This document shows positions 35,671 through 44,543 of a stretch of 64,000 nt of DNA, one piece after another. Origin of the DNA: Gammaproteobacteria bacterium (GTDB taxonomy: Bacteria > Pseudomonadota > Gammaproteobacteria > SZUA-152); assembly GCA_011321815.1 (NCBI GenBank), contig DROS01000040.1:124001-188000 (forward strand). Direction: 5' to 3'. Under the pieces are notes generated by a model, which ran no database searches, was not told the origin of the DNA, and saw only the letters and a list, made by a program, of their open reading frames with translations. The stretch's first letter is position 1. Each line of letters begins with the position of its first letter. Position numbers and translations under genes: made by a program.

Positions 35671-36729
35671 ATGGTTCCCGCATATTATCTTTTCAAGCTT
35701 CCCTACACGTTGGTCTGGCACATTAAACGCCGGTTGGGAAAAACAGAAGATGTGGTGTTGTATTGCGCCAACATTCTGGATTATCAAATCTTTGCGCCTG
35801 TTCAAAAATATTTAAAACCACTGCCCGTGGTTGCTAAAAACCGCAAGGCCCAGCAGGAGCTGGCAAACATCGGTGTAACGGCCACACAGCTTCCCTGTTT
35901 CCCCAAAGGCGTGATCATGTGTCGGCAGGCGGCCTATCGTTTTCCTGCGACAAGCATTAAAAAAATAGGTATGCGCCACGGCGCTTATCATTTCAAACCT
36001 TTTGCCAATGCAGACAGCTACAATCTGCTGGACCGTTTTTTCATGACCAGCAGCACCGAAGTCAAACAGGCAGAGGATGCCGGCATCCTCTGTGGCGTGG
36101 CTGTTGGTTATCCTAAACTGGACCCGGCCTTTGATGGCAGTATTGATGCGAGCGCGTTAACCACTATTCGCCAAAAACTCAAACTCGACGCCAACAAAAA
36201 AACGCTGCTGTTCACCGCCACCTGGGACAACTCCGGGCTTTCCGCTGTCAGTCAGTGGGCCCATAAACTTGCACCACTGGTGCAACGTTACAATGTGCTG
36301 GTTACGGTACACCCCTGGACAGACAGCAGGCATATCAACAATATTTGTCACACACCCGGCGTTCATTATCTGGGTAGCCGCGATATTCTTCCCCACATCA
36401 TGATTGCCGACGTTTGTATCGGTGATGCCAGCTCCATTCTTGCCGAGTGTTGTGCGTTGGATAAACCCATGATCACTTTTAAAATGCCGGAAGGAAAACG
36501 TACGGTACCCCATGTGCATAAAATGATTCGTGAATTCAGTCTGCAAATTGAGCATGTTCATGAACTCGGTGGAGCAATCAAACAATGTCTTGCCGCGCCC
36601 AACGCCAAGCAGGCCCAGCGGGCTGAAGCTAACCGTATTATGTTTGATCAGCTGGATGGTCTTGCTGGCAGGCGTGCCGCCAACGAAATCATTACCCTTT
36701 TTCCGCAGCTGAAAAAAGACAATATCTGA
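35671..36729 (+). CDS. CDP-glycerol glycerophosphotransferase-like protein 2
   Basis: A 352-aa protein of the TagB/TagF-like superfamily. It has RHGAYHFKPFANAD (acceptor-side motif), VGYPKLDP, KTLLFTATWDNSG, VLVTVHPWTDS and the donor-site segment IADVCIGDASSILAECCALDKPMITF. No membrane segment is evident, although the N-terminal 20 residues are amphipathic and basic, suiting association with the inner face of the membrane. It lies 38 bp after the cytidylyltransferase and shares a base with the next gene (stop/start overlap), so the genes are cotranscribed. Confidence 0.78.
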   Translation: MVPAYYLFKLPYTLVWHIKRRLGKTEDVVLYCANILDYQIFAPVQKYLKPLPVVAKNRKAQQELANIGVTATQLPCFPKGVIMCRQAAYRFPATSIKKIGMRHGAYHFKPFANADSYNLLDRFFMTSSTEVKQAEDAGILCGVAVGYPKLDPAFDGSIDASALTTIRQKLKLDANKKTLLFTATWDNSGLSAVSQWAHKLAPLVQRYNVLVTVHPWTDSRHINNICHTPGVHYLGSRDILPHIMIADVCIGDASSILAECCALDKPMITFKMPEGKRTVPHVHKMIREFSLQIEHVHELGGAIKQCLAAPNAKQAQRAEANRIMFDQLDGLAGRRAANEIITLFPQLKKDNI

Positions 36730-37766
36730 TGCGTTATCTGCTTTTTGTCAGCAAGCTTTATGGGTACGCCATTGTCCGGCCAGTACAAGCAGCCATCCGT
36801 GCACGTGGTGATGAAGTGGCATGGTTTATTCATGGCGTCAGTAGCGAGCATTTGCGGGATGATGAGCGACAGTTACACACTGTGGAAGAGGTCATGAACT
36901 ATCAGCCCGACGCAGTATTCGTTGCCAGTAACTGGGTGCCGTATTTTTTCCCCGGCGCCAAAGTACAACTGTTCCATGGTTTCAATGCCGAAAAGCGCGA
37001 TGAGCATGTGGGCCACTTTCGTATTCGCGGCGATTTTGATTTGTACTGCACACAGGGTCCCAGCACCACGGTTAAATTTCAGCAGCTGGCCCGGAAATTC
37101 GGGTATTTTCATGCAGAGGAAACCGGCTGGCCCAAAGTTGACCCATTGTTTCAAAATGACAGGCAAACCGGTTTACGCGAGCAATTGGGAATTGATAAAC
37201 CTATCGTACTTTATACTTCTACGTTCAGTCGCCGTCTCACCGCTGCACCACGGCTGCACCCCACCATTGCGCAACTGGCCAAAGAGGGCCGTTGGCACTG
37301 GCTGGTGAATCTGCATCCCAAAATGGACCCGCTCATCGTGGATAACTATAAGGCGTTGGAAGGGGAAAACCTTGATTTTATTGATACCGACAATATCATT
37401 CCCTTGCTCAAAGCTGCGGATGTAATGGTGTCGGATACTTCGTCCGTGGTATTTGAATTCATGTTGCAGGACAAACCCGTGGTCACTTGCCGCCATCGTA
37501 ACCCGGGATTGCATCTGTTAAATATTCAGGAAGCCAATGAACTGGAAAATGCCATTGATACTGCACTTACCCATCCTTCCCAGTTGATGAGCGAAGCACG
37601 CAAATACGCCGACTGGCTGCACCCTTATCGAGACGGACGGTCCAGTGAGCGCGTGCTGGATATTACAGAGACATTTTTAGCCAACGATTACGGAAAATTG
37701 AAACGAAAGCCATTAAATTTGCGCAAACGAATTTCTGTGCGGAAGAAATTAAAGTACTGGCGGTAA
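36729..37766 (+). CDS. CDP-glycerol glycerophosphotransferase-like protein 3
   Basis: A 345-aa TagB/TagF-like protein: VQLFHGFNAEKRDEH (acceptor motif with the catalytic histidine region), TGWPKVDPLF, KPIVLYTSTFSR, HWLVNLHPKMDPL and AADVMVSDTSSVVFEFMLQDKPVVT. Its C-terminus is strongly basic (KRKPLNLRKRISVRKKLKYWR-like, positions 325-345), which could bind membrane phospholipid. Motif wording differs from proteins 1 and 2, so the three are diverged paralogues likely acting on successive acceptors. It ends convergently with the sensor kinase gene; a 6-bp hairpin CGGGCG/CGCCCG lies at 37771-37804. Confidence 0.8.
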   Translation: MRYLLFVSKLYGYAIVRPVQAAIRARGDEVAWFIHGVSSEHLRDDERQLHTVEEVMNYQPDAVFVASNWVPYFFPGAKVQLFHGFNAEKRDEHVGHFRIRGDFDLYCTQGPSTTVKFQQLARKFGYFHAEETGWPKVDPLFQNDRQTGLREQLGIDKPIVLYTSTFSRRLTAAPRLHPTIAQLAKEGRWHWLVNLHPKMDPLIVDNYKALEGENLDFIDTDNIIPLLKAADVMVSDTSSVVFEFMLQDKPVVTCRHRNPGLHLLNIQEANELENAIDTALTHPSQLMSEARKYADWLHPYRDGRSSERVLDITETFLANDYGKLKRKPLNLRKRISVRKKLKYWR

Positions 37767-37807
37767 TAAGCGGGCGAACAATATTATGTTGTGTATAGCG
37801 CCCGGAT

Positions 37808-39211
37808 TTATGAAACATTCCCGGCCTGGGTAACACGCGGAATCTGACAAATCACTTTGAGTCCGGGGTGGTTGTCGGAAAGTACAAGTGTGGCCGAATG
37901 CAATGCCATTACGGCATTAACAAGACTCAGGCCCAACCCGTTGCCGGGTGTGCTGCGAGTCTGGTCAAGCCGTACAAAACGCTCCAGTACATGGCTTTTA
38001 TGCTCGGATGGGATGCCGGGCCCATCATCACATACTTCCAGTTGGGCATATTGGTTTTCTTTTTTCAGTATCAATGAAATATGCCCGCCACCGGGTGTGT
38101 ATTTGATGGCATTTTCCAACAGATTGCTAAGGGATTGGCCAATAAGTTCGTTTTCACCTTTGATAAAAATGTTATCCGCGATGGACAGGTCCATTTTCAG
38201 GTTCTGGGTTTCTGCCTGATCTTGATATAAGTGGCCAATTTTTTCACAAAGTGAAGATAGATCAAAAATTTCCCAATTCCCTCTTTGTGTGCGTGCTTCA
38301 GCCTGGGAAATTTTCAGCAATGAAGAAAATATGCGTAACAAATCATCGGTGTCGGCAATCGTTTGTGATATGACATTTTGGTATTCGGTATTGTCGCGTC
38401 TTTCCAACAGACTTACTTCAAGACGGTTTTTTATGCGGTTAAGTGGTTTTCGTAAATCGTGTGCGATGTTATCACTGACTTGTTTCATGCCCAGCATGAG
38501 TTGCTGGATTCGTTCGAGCATGGAGTTGAGATGTTTTGCCAGGCCGTCAAATTCATCATTGTGAGCGCCAAGTGGTACACGTTGGTCAAGATTGCCATCC
38601 ATTATTTCCCTGGCTGTGACACTGATTCTGTCGATACGTTTTACTATTGACAGTGCAATCAACAAGCCCATTGAAACAGCCATCAACAGTGTCAGGAAAA
38701 AAATAAGTAAAATAATGCTGAGGCTGAAAGATCTTAATGTATTGGCCTGTTCAATATTTTCTGCAACCAGCAGCCTTTGTCCACCGGGCAGATGCACGCC
38801 GACCATTGGCCAATAACCATCATCATCTTTAATGCGGCCCGGAATGAGATTGTCTTCAATGATAATGTTTCGTACTTTACCATCGGCAACAAACCCTGTT
38901 GGCCATTGCAGCAGGCTGCCAGCCATGGGAGCACCCTCTGCCGAAACCAATAGAAAATAACGCTGTTCATCCATGGGCTGGTTGCTCCATGCCTGGATGG
39001 TACGTTGTAATTCAGGTAAACCCTCGTTACGTTCCAGAGTTTGCAGATCGTGAATTTCCTGTTCGAGACTGGCTACTATCTGGATGTCAATGTACTGACT
39101 CACCGACCAATAGAGTGTACCGAGCGCTGCACCAACAAGTAATGCGAACAATAATATGTAACGAAAGCTTAAGCGAACCGCGCTGGTCTGTAACAGTCTA
39201 TGGAGATTCAC
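37808..39211 (-). CDS. Sensor histidine kinase
   Basis: A 467-aa membrane sensor. Membrane segments lie at about residues 17-37 and 163-190, enclosing a 125-residue periplasmic sensor. HAMP follows (about 190-243). The dimerisation/phosphoacceptor box is SDNIAHDLRKPLNRI (His251), and the ATPase domain has NLLENAIKYTPGGG, CDDGPGIP and GNGLGLSLV. It overlaps the response regulator gene by 14 bp. The location between a surface-polymer cluster and an LtaS-like gene suggests envelope-related control, which is inferred. Confidence 0.93.
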   Translation of the reverse strand: MNLHRLLQTSAVRLSFRYILLFALLVGAALGTLYWSVSQYIDIQIVASLEQEIHDLQTLERNEGLPELQRTIQAWSNQPMDEQRYFLLVSAEGAPMAGSLLQWPTGFVADGKVRNIIIEDNLIPGRIKDDDGYWPMVGVHLPGGQRLLVAENIEQANTLRSFSLSIILLIFFLTLLMAVSMGLLIALSIVKRIDRISVTAREIMDGNLDQRVPLGAHNDEFDGLAKHLNSMLERIQQLMLGMKQVSDNIAHDLRKPLNRIKNRLEVSLLERRDNTEYQNVISQTIADTDDLLRIFSSLLKISQAEARTQRGNWEIFDLSSLCEKIGHLYQDQAETQNLKMDLSIADNIFIKGENELIGQSLSNLLENAIKYTPGGGHISLILKKENQYAQLEVCDDGPGIPSEHKSHVLERFVRLDQTRSTPGNGLGLSLVNAVMALHSATLVLSDNHPGLKVICQIPRVTQAGNVS

Positions 39212-39875
39212 TGAGACAGTATCCTATACCATGCACTGTGTGCAGCAGTGGCCTGTTAAAGCCCTTGTCGATTTTGCTGCGGAGGCGTGATATTTGCGTA
39301 TGCACCACATTGGTTTCCGGATTAAAATGAAGTCCCCAAACCTGTTCCAGTAACATGTTATGGGTAAGTGTTTGCCCGGCATGACGAAGTAAAAATTCCA
39401 GCAACAGTAGCTCCCTCGGTTGTAAGTGCAAGGTTTTTCCATCACGTGTCACTTTCCTTGTTTGCAGATTCAGCTCCAGACCGGCCAGAGTCAAAGTGCT
39501 TGTATGGGCAGCCTGTTGGCTTCTGCGTGTCAGTGATTCAAGGCGAGCTTCCAGCTCTTTAAATGCGCAGGGTTTTATCAGGTAATCATCACCACCAGAG
39601 CGAAGTCCTTCGACGCAGTCATCAACTTCACCCAGGGCGCTTAAGATAAGAACCGGCGTAATTTTGCCTGCGTCACGCAAAGCCCGTACCAGTGAAAGGC
39701 CATCCCGCTTGGGTAGCATGCGGTCGATAATCAGAACATCATAATGATTATCAAGCGCCAGTTTCAAGCCTAAAGCGCCATCTGCTGCATAATCCACTCG
39801 ATGCTGATGTTCGCGCAATCCCCGTATCAGGTGGGCGGCAGCTTCGTGATCGTCTTCGACTAATAAAATATACAT
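39198..39875 (-). CDS. OmpR/PhoB-family response regulator
   Basis: A 225-aa two-domain regulator. The receiver has the acidic pair EDD (7-9), phosphoacceptor Asp51 in IIDRMLP and Lys101 in LIKP. The winged-helix DNA-binding domain runs about residues 125-222 (LQPRELLLLEFLLRHAGQ, NVVHTQISRLRSKID, HTVHGIGYCL). It is the first gene of a two-gene minus-strand operon with the sensor kinase. The upstream 278 bp is shared with the divergent LtaS-like gene, making that gene a plausible target. Confidence 0.94.
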   Translation of the reverse strand: MYILLVEDDHEAAAHLIRGLREHQHRVDYAADGALGLKLALDNHYDVLIIDRMLPKRDGLSLVRALRDAGKITPVLILSALGEVDDCVEGLRSGGDDYLIKPCAFKELEARLESLTRRSQQAAHTSTLTLAGLELNLQTRKVTRDGKTLHLQPRELLLLEFLLRHAGQTLTHNMLLEQVWGLHFNPETNVVHTQISRLRSKIDKGFNRPLLHTVHGIGYCLSESP

Positions 39876-40153
39876 ATAATCCCTATGCGGTGATTAAACC
39901 TTTCCAGATGGAAAGAAACATTGCCTTGCTTTTTTGTATTCTACATCTTCTGCGCCAGTAAAATGCTTTTCAGTGAGTGTTTCCCGTACGTTTTTATTTC
40001 CACAATATGGCCAACATAATTTGGGTATGGCTTGCCAGATAGTAAGAGAGATTTGCAGTGGGTCATTGATAAAATTCAATGGTGCATGGGAAAGCGTTTG
40101 AGCTTTTCCCGTGGTTCTTTCTGCCTCCAAAATGTTGATATTCGATATTATCC
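39876..40153. other. Divergent intergenic region, response regulator / LtaS-like gene
   Basis: About 280 bp without a supported gene. A hairpin GGGAAAGC-GTTTGA-GCTTTTCCC is visible at 40088-40110, 44 bp before the LtaS-like start, without a following T run. It may be a leader structure or operator. No convincing promoter consensus was found by eye. Confidence 0.4.
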
Positions 40154-42094
40154 ATGTACCAACGCCTGTTTATTGCTGGCCCATTGGCTCCTGTTGTCGT
40201 ATTCGCAGGTTTTTCCATAATTGTTTTTTTGCTGAGTCGGCTGACTTTGCTTTTTCTCTATTGGGACCGGGTAAGCAAGGTCGATGATTTCTGGTTGATC
40301 CTGCCCATCGGGCTGAGGATGGATGTGGTGTTTTTATCCATGCTGGTATTAATTCCTTCTATGGTTTTGCTGCTACTTCCATCACGGCTGATACGTTTTT
40401 GTGCGCCGGTGTTTTCAGGGCTGTTTACCTTTCTGGCCGCCGCCATTGTTTACATGGAGGTGGCAACCATTCCTTTTATGGCGCAATACGACAGCAGGCC
40501 AAACCGGATTTTTGTCGACTATCTGGTTTACCCCCGGGAAGTGTTTGGTACAATCTGGGCGGATTACAAGCTGGATATTTTTATTGCGGCCATTCTTGTT
40601 GGCATAACATTGTTTTTTGCCTGGCGTGTCAGTTATCGGCTTTGTCGTGATCACAGATCGTGGTCAATAATAAAACGGTTTATCATCCTGCCATTGGTGG
40701 TGCTGGTGCTTGTTTTGGGTGGGCGTTCCAGCCTGGGTGTACGCCCAGCCAATATCAGCACGGCAGCATTTTCAAATAATCATCTGGCAAATCAGCTTGC
40801 GTTAAATTCTGCTTATTCCGCAGCCTATGCTGTGTATCGTCTGGGTAATGAAGCTGATCCCAAAGATTTTTATGGCAAAATGAACGAGCAGGAAGTCATC
40901 CAAAGAGTACGTAAACACAGCTTGATTCCGCCGGAGAATTTTACGGACTCCGCAATACCAACATTGCATGATCAGTCACCCACAGTGAAACGTGAGCGAC
41001 CATACAATCTGGTGATATTTTTACAAGAGAGTCTGGGGGCGGAGTTTGTAGGCAGCCTTGGTGGGCGTCCGCTCACACCAAACCTGGATGCGTTAGGTAA
41101 AAAAGGCATGTGGTTGACCCAGTTGTATTCTACAGGCACACGCACGGTGCGGGGAATCGAGGCAACAGTGGCCGGATTTCCACCATCACCCAGCCGTTCT
41201 GTGGTAACGCTGGATTTGGCCCAACATAACTTTTTTACCATTGCGGCATTATTGCGGCGCCAAGGCTTTCTGACCGAATTTATTTACGGCGGCGCCCGGC
41301 ACTTTGACAATATGGCCGGCTTTTTTCTCGGTAACGGATTTGAACATACCATTACGGAAAAAGATTTTATCAATCCTGTTTTTCACGGTACCTGGGGGGT
41401 GTCAGATGAAGATTTGGTACGGCGTGCCAATCAACAATTTGTTTCCCATGGGAACAAACCGTTTTTTGCGCTGATGCTAAGTACGTCAAATCATGCACCC
41501 TTTGAATACCCTGCGGGTCGCATTGAGTTATACGAGCAACCGCCTGATACCGCCAACAACGCCATGAAATATGCTGATTATGCGATTGGGGAATTCTTTC
41601 GCTTGGCAGAGAAAGAGGCTTACTTTAAAAATACAATTTTTCTGGTGGTGGCGGATCACAATACCCGTGTTTATGGTGCTGATCTGGTGCCGATTAATAA
41701 ATTCCATATCCCCGGTATGATTTTGGGGCCGGGCGTGCAGGCTGGGTCTTATAATAAATTGGCAAGTCAGCTTGATTTGCTTCCAACATTACTCAATTTA
41801 ATGGGGGTTGAGTCCCGGAATCCCATGATTGGTCGGGATTTATTGGCAATGGATGAAAAAGAGCCGGGGCATGCCATTATGCAATATGGCAACACCCATG
41901 CTTTTCGTATTGCCGATGATGTGATTATTCAGCAGCCGTATAAAAACCCCCAGCAATTTATTTATCGTGACGGGCGCTTGAAGCCTGTGCCGTTAAACAA
42001 AGAATTTGCACGGGACGCTTTGGCGCATGTTTTGTTGCCATCGCTACTTTATCGTGAACAGAAATACCGTTTGCCTGCCGTGAAAGCACATTGA
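40154..42094 (+). CDS. LtaS-like membrane sulfatase/phosphotransferase
   Basis: A 646-aa polytopic protein. Five hydrophobic segments occupy the first about 200 residues. A large extracytoplasmic alkaline-phosphatase-superfamily domain follows: LVIFLQESLGAEFVGSLGG (metal-binding Glu), LYSTGTRTVRGIEA (likely nucleophile Thr), FALMLSTSNHAPFEYP and VVADHNTRVYG (metal ligands Asp-His). This is the lipoteichoic-acid-synthase family, which moves glycerol phosphate from phosphatidylglycerol. In Gram-negatives, relatives decorate periplasmic glucans or LPS with phospho-substituents. Substrate here is unknown. It is divergent from a two-component system. Confidence 0.87.
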   Translation: MYQRLFIAGPLAPVVVFAGFSIIVFLLSRLTLLFLYWDRVSKVDDFWLILPIGLRMDVVFLSMLVLIPSMVLLLLPSRLIRFCAPVFSGLFTFLAAAIVYMEVATIPFMAQYDSRPNRIFVDYLVYPREVFGTIWADYKLDIFIAAILVGITLFFAWRVSYRLCRDHRSWSIIKRFIILPLVVLVLVLGGRSSLGVRPANISTAAFSNNHLANQLALNSAYSAAYAVYRLGNEADPKDFYGKMNEQEVIQRVRKHSLIPPENFTDSAIPTLHDQSPTVKRERPYNLVIFLQESLGAEFVGSLGGRPLTPNLDALGKKGMWLTQLYSTGTRTVRGIEATVAGFPPSPSRSVVTLDLAQHNFFTIAALLRRQGFLTEFIYGGARHFDNMAGFFLGNGFEHTITEKDFINPVFHGTWGVSDEDLVRRANQQFVSHGNKPFFALMLSTSNHAPFEYPAGRIELYEQPPDTANNAMKYADYAIGEFFRLAEKEAYFKNTIFLVVADHNTRVYGADLVPINKFHIPGMILGPGVQAGSYNKLASQLDLLPTLLNLMGVESRNPMIGRDLLAMDEKEPGHAIMQYGNTHAFRIADDVIIQQPYKNPQQFIYRDGRLKPVPLNKEFARDALAHVLLPSLLYREQKYRLPAVKAH

Positions 42095-42181
42095 ATCTCA
42101 AGCGGGGAAGTGTTTTGTGCACGTTCCTTGTGGATTTTTGGTGGTTGACAGGAAGTATGTGGGTTTAAGGGGGCTCTCAAT

Positions 42182-44248
42182 TTATTCGTTGTTACCCAAT
42201 CGCTTCATCCGCCGTAATGTCCACAATGCGGCATATTTATTAAATGCCCCCTGGGCATAAGTCACGGCCACCACAAATCCCACGGGTCCATCCAAAAAGC
42301 CCAGGCGTAAAAAATAAATCAAAATAAAATTCCACAATGAGCGCAATGCAGCAACGGGCAATCCTCCACCCCACTTGCCCTCAGCAAACCGTTTCTGCCC
42401 ACCCAGCCAGGCATACTTGGCGCTTTTTTGCAGGGCGTGCCCGTAGTCGCGGTGAGTGTAGTGATACAAGCGGCCTTCGAGTGTGCCTTTCTTGCCTGGG
42501 GCCAGCACCACGTGTTCGTGTACCTGTGCATCGGTGAAACGTGCGCCCTCGCGCTTGAACAAGCGTCGTGGAGAGCGGGCGCTGCGGCCAAAATCCATGC
42601 GATGTCCATAAAGCATGACAGCCCAAGGGGTGCGGTAACCGACGCACTCGGGGTTATCCGTTAATGCAGCATCAATATCATGGCGTAATTCGGGGGAGAC
42701 GCGCTCGTCGGCATCAATAGAAAGCACCCAGTCACAGCGGGCCTTTTCCAAGGCGCGCTGCTTTTGCGGGCCGTAACCGGGCCAATCGGTTTCAAATACC
42801 TTGTCGGTATATTGCCGGGCAATGTCCACAGTGTTATCGGAGGAGCCGCTGTCCAGCACGATAATTTCATCTGCCCAGTTGGCAACGGATTGCAGGCAGG
42901 ATTCAATGCGGTCAGCCTCATCCTGGGCGATGATGGTCACCGACAGGCTTTGTCTGCGTTTAACAGGCTCACTGCGTGCCGTGCGTGATTGTGCGTGAAT
43001 TGCCGCGAAAATCACTGCCAGATAAAAGGCAAAGAAGCTTACCGGGCGTACCCGTTCCAGAATTGCCTCGGAAAAACCGAAACTCATATAGGCAATAATC
43101 AATAACAAGCCAGCCAGGGCAAGGCGTTGTGCATCAACGGTTTTTCCCCGGCGGATAATGTCGCGCAATAATTTTGCCGGCACCAAAAACAATAACAAAA
43201 TAGCAATGAAGGCTAATGAGCCTCCATTGGCCATGGCGGAAAAAAACTGATTGTGTGGATGACCAAAAATAGCGGCAAACGGTTGTCGCAGTCCCTGATC
43301 CACCAATGCCTGTGCTTCTGCCTTATAGTTGCCCCAGCCAATGCCAATAAATGGGTGCGCCAGATAAATTTGCCAGGATGCCTTCCACATCTCCAGGCGT
43401 ATACTCGAAGAATTTCTTGCTTGCGCATCAGCATTCTCCGTTTTCTCATATTGGCTGATTTCGTTCAGCGCCTGATTGACACGTGTTGCCACGCCGGTGG
43501 CGGGAATGAGATAGCTTGCGCCAAGCAGCAGACAAAATATTATGCTTCCCGCAACGAGTTGCCAGCGCGCCATACGGGTCCATGCATACCAAAACATAAC
43601 GACTAACAAAAAAGGAATGGCGACCCAGCCGCCTCGTGATTGCGACAGTATGCTCGCCAGCAATCCGGCAACAGCTGCAAGCATGGGCAGTACAACTTGC
43701 CATCGTGACCGTGCTTTAAACCAGCCGGCACCGGCCAGCGCCATACAGCCCATAATCAAGGCCACATCGCCAAAAATAATGGGATTGGTAATTCCCTTTG
43801 CTCGTGGGTATTGCAGGCTGCCCAGCACTTGGTACGCAGCTACCCCCGCAGCAATAATGGCACCGGCCACCAATCCGTACCAGAGGGCAGCAAGGCTCAC
43901 TCCAACATGGCGTAAAAATACATACACAGGAATAACCAGTAACAGGCGTGCAAACTTGCTGAGTTTTTTAATGCCACCGTCGTCGATACCGCCCAGCAAG
44001 GTGACCAGCAATGCCGCCAGAAAAAAGAAACTTACGGCAAAATAAAGCAGTTTTTCTTCGCGGGTTGCCTGGTTGTTGCCTCGTTGTTGGTAAGCAACGC
44101 CAAACCCGGCCAGTGCCAGCAGCCCAAGGCCAAGACCATCGGCGGGCCGCAGCACCAGGATGAGCACAGGAAACAGAAACACCACAGCAACAGCGAAACT
44201 GTGTGTCATTTTGGAGGGCGTTGCCCGGGTTGAGATGTCGTCAGTCAA
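42182..44248 (-). CDS. O-antigen ligase (WaaL-like) fused to GT2 core glycosyltransferase
   Basis: A 688-aa two-domain protein. Residues about 15-420 are a polytopic O-antigen ligase/polymerase domain with SQSRGG and GHPHNQFFS, the conserved arginine and His-Pro-His-Asn of WaaL-type proteins. Residues about 434-688 are a GT2 glycosyltransferase with VTIIAQDEADRIESCLQSV, IIVLDSGSSDNT and LSIDADERV (DxD at 512-514), close to WaaE/KdtX core glucosyltransferases. The frame is continuous through the linker. The start is TTG (44248) or ATG (44209), neither with a good ribosome site. Last gene of a minus-strand series from glnE. Confidence 0.85.
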   Translation of the reverse strand: MTDDISTRATPSKMTHSFAVAVVFLFPVLILVLRPADGLGLGLLALAGFGVAYQQRGNNQATREEKLLYFAVSFFFLAALLVTLLGGIDDGGIKKLSKFARLLLVIPVYVFLRHVGVSLAALWYGLVAGAIIAAGVAAYQVLGSLQYPRAKGITNPIIFGDVALIMGCMALAGAGWFKARSRWQVVLPMLAAVAGLLASILSQSRGGWVAIPFLLVVMFWYAWTRMARWQLVAGSIIFCLLLGASYLIPATGVATRVNQALNEISQYEKTENADAQARNSSSIRLEMWKASWQIYLAHPFIGIGWGNYKAEAQALVDQGLRQPFAAIFGHPHNQFFSAMANGGSLAFIAILLLFLVPAKLLRDIIRRGKTVDAQRLALAGLLLIIAYMSFGFSEAILERVRPVSFFAFYLAVIFAAIHAQSRTARSEPVKRRQSLSVTIIAQDEADRIESCLQSVANWADEIIVLDSGSSDNTVDIARQYTDKVFETDWPGYGPQKQRALEKARCDWVLSIDADERVSPELRHDIDAALTDNPECVGYRTPWAVMLYGHRMDFGRSARSPRRLFKREGARFTDAQVHEHVVLAPGKKGTLEGRLYHYTHRDYGHALQKSAKYAWLGGQKRFAEGKWGGGLPVAALRSLWNFILIYFLRLGFLDGPVGFVVAVTYAQGAFNKYAALWTLRRMKRLGNNE

Positions 44249-44306
44249 TTAGTGTGGCCACGAAGAGCAAAAATGGACGGACATACCGCGCTCAGAATAA
44301 AATATC

Positions 44307-44507
44307 TCAGTCTTTCAGGGTGTAATCTGCGCCACAATACGGGCACTTGGCTTTGCCGGTTTTTTCGATGGGCAGATAGACTTTGGGGTGCGAATTCCAC
44401 AAGCTCATGCCGTCCATGGGGCAGTGTAATGGCAAGTCTGCGTGGCTCACTTCGTAGTGATTTTCCGCATTGGGCTGAATTTCAGCGCTGTTTTGTGTTT
44501 GACTCAT
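44307..44507 (-). CDS. CHCC-type zinc-finger domain protein
   Basis: A 66-aa protein ending in a zinc-finger module of the zf-CHCC type: HCPMDGMSLWNSHPKVYLP, then CPYCGADYTL. Cysteine and histidine ligands are present. Small stand-alone members occur next to ilvE and LPS-core genes in many gammaproteobacteria; function is unknown. It lies 36 bp downstream of ilvE. Confidence 0.85.
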   Translation of the reverse strand: MSQTQNSAEIQPNAENHYEVSHADLPLHCPMDGMSLWNSHPKVYLPIEKTGKAKCPYCGADYTLKD

Positions 44508-44543
44508 ATTTCTTTCCCTTTCTCGGCAGATTTACTGAGGCGC

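Noticed and set aside
32399-37766. Reading the TagB/F-like genes as wall teichoic acid synthesis
   Set aside because: The context is Gram-negative LPS core, and no glycerol-phosphate cytidylyltransferase (TagD), TagA/TagO or teichoic transporter is present.
39894-40130. Minus-strand open frame of 78 codons upstream of the response regulator
   Set aside because: Only a TTG start without ribosome site, no recognisable domain, and it fills a divergent promoter region.
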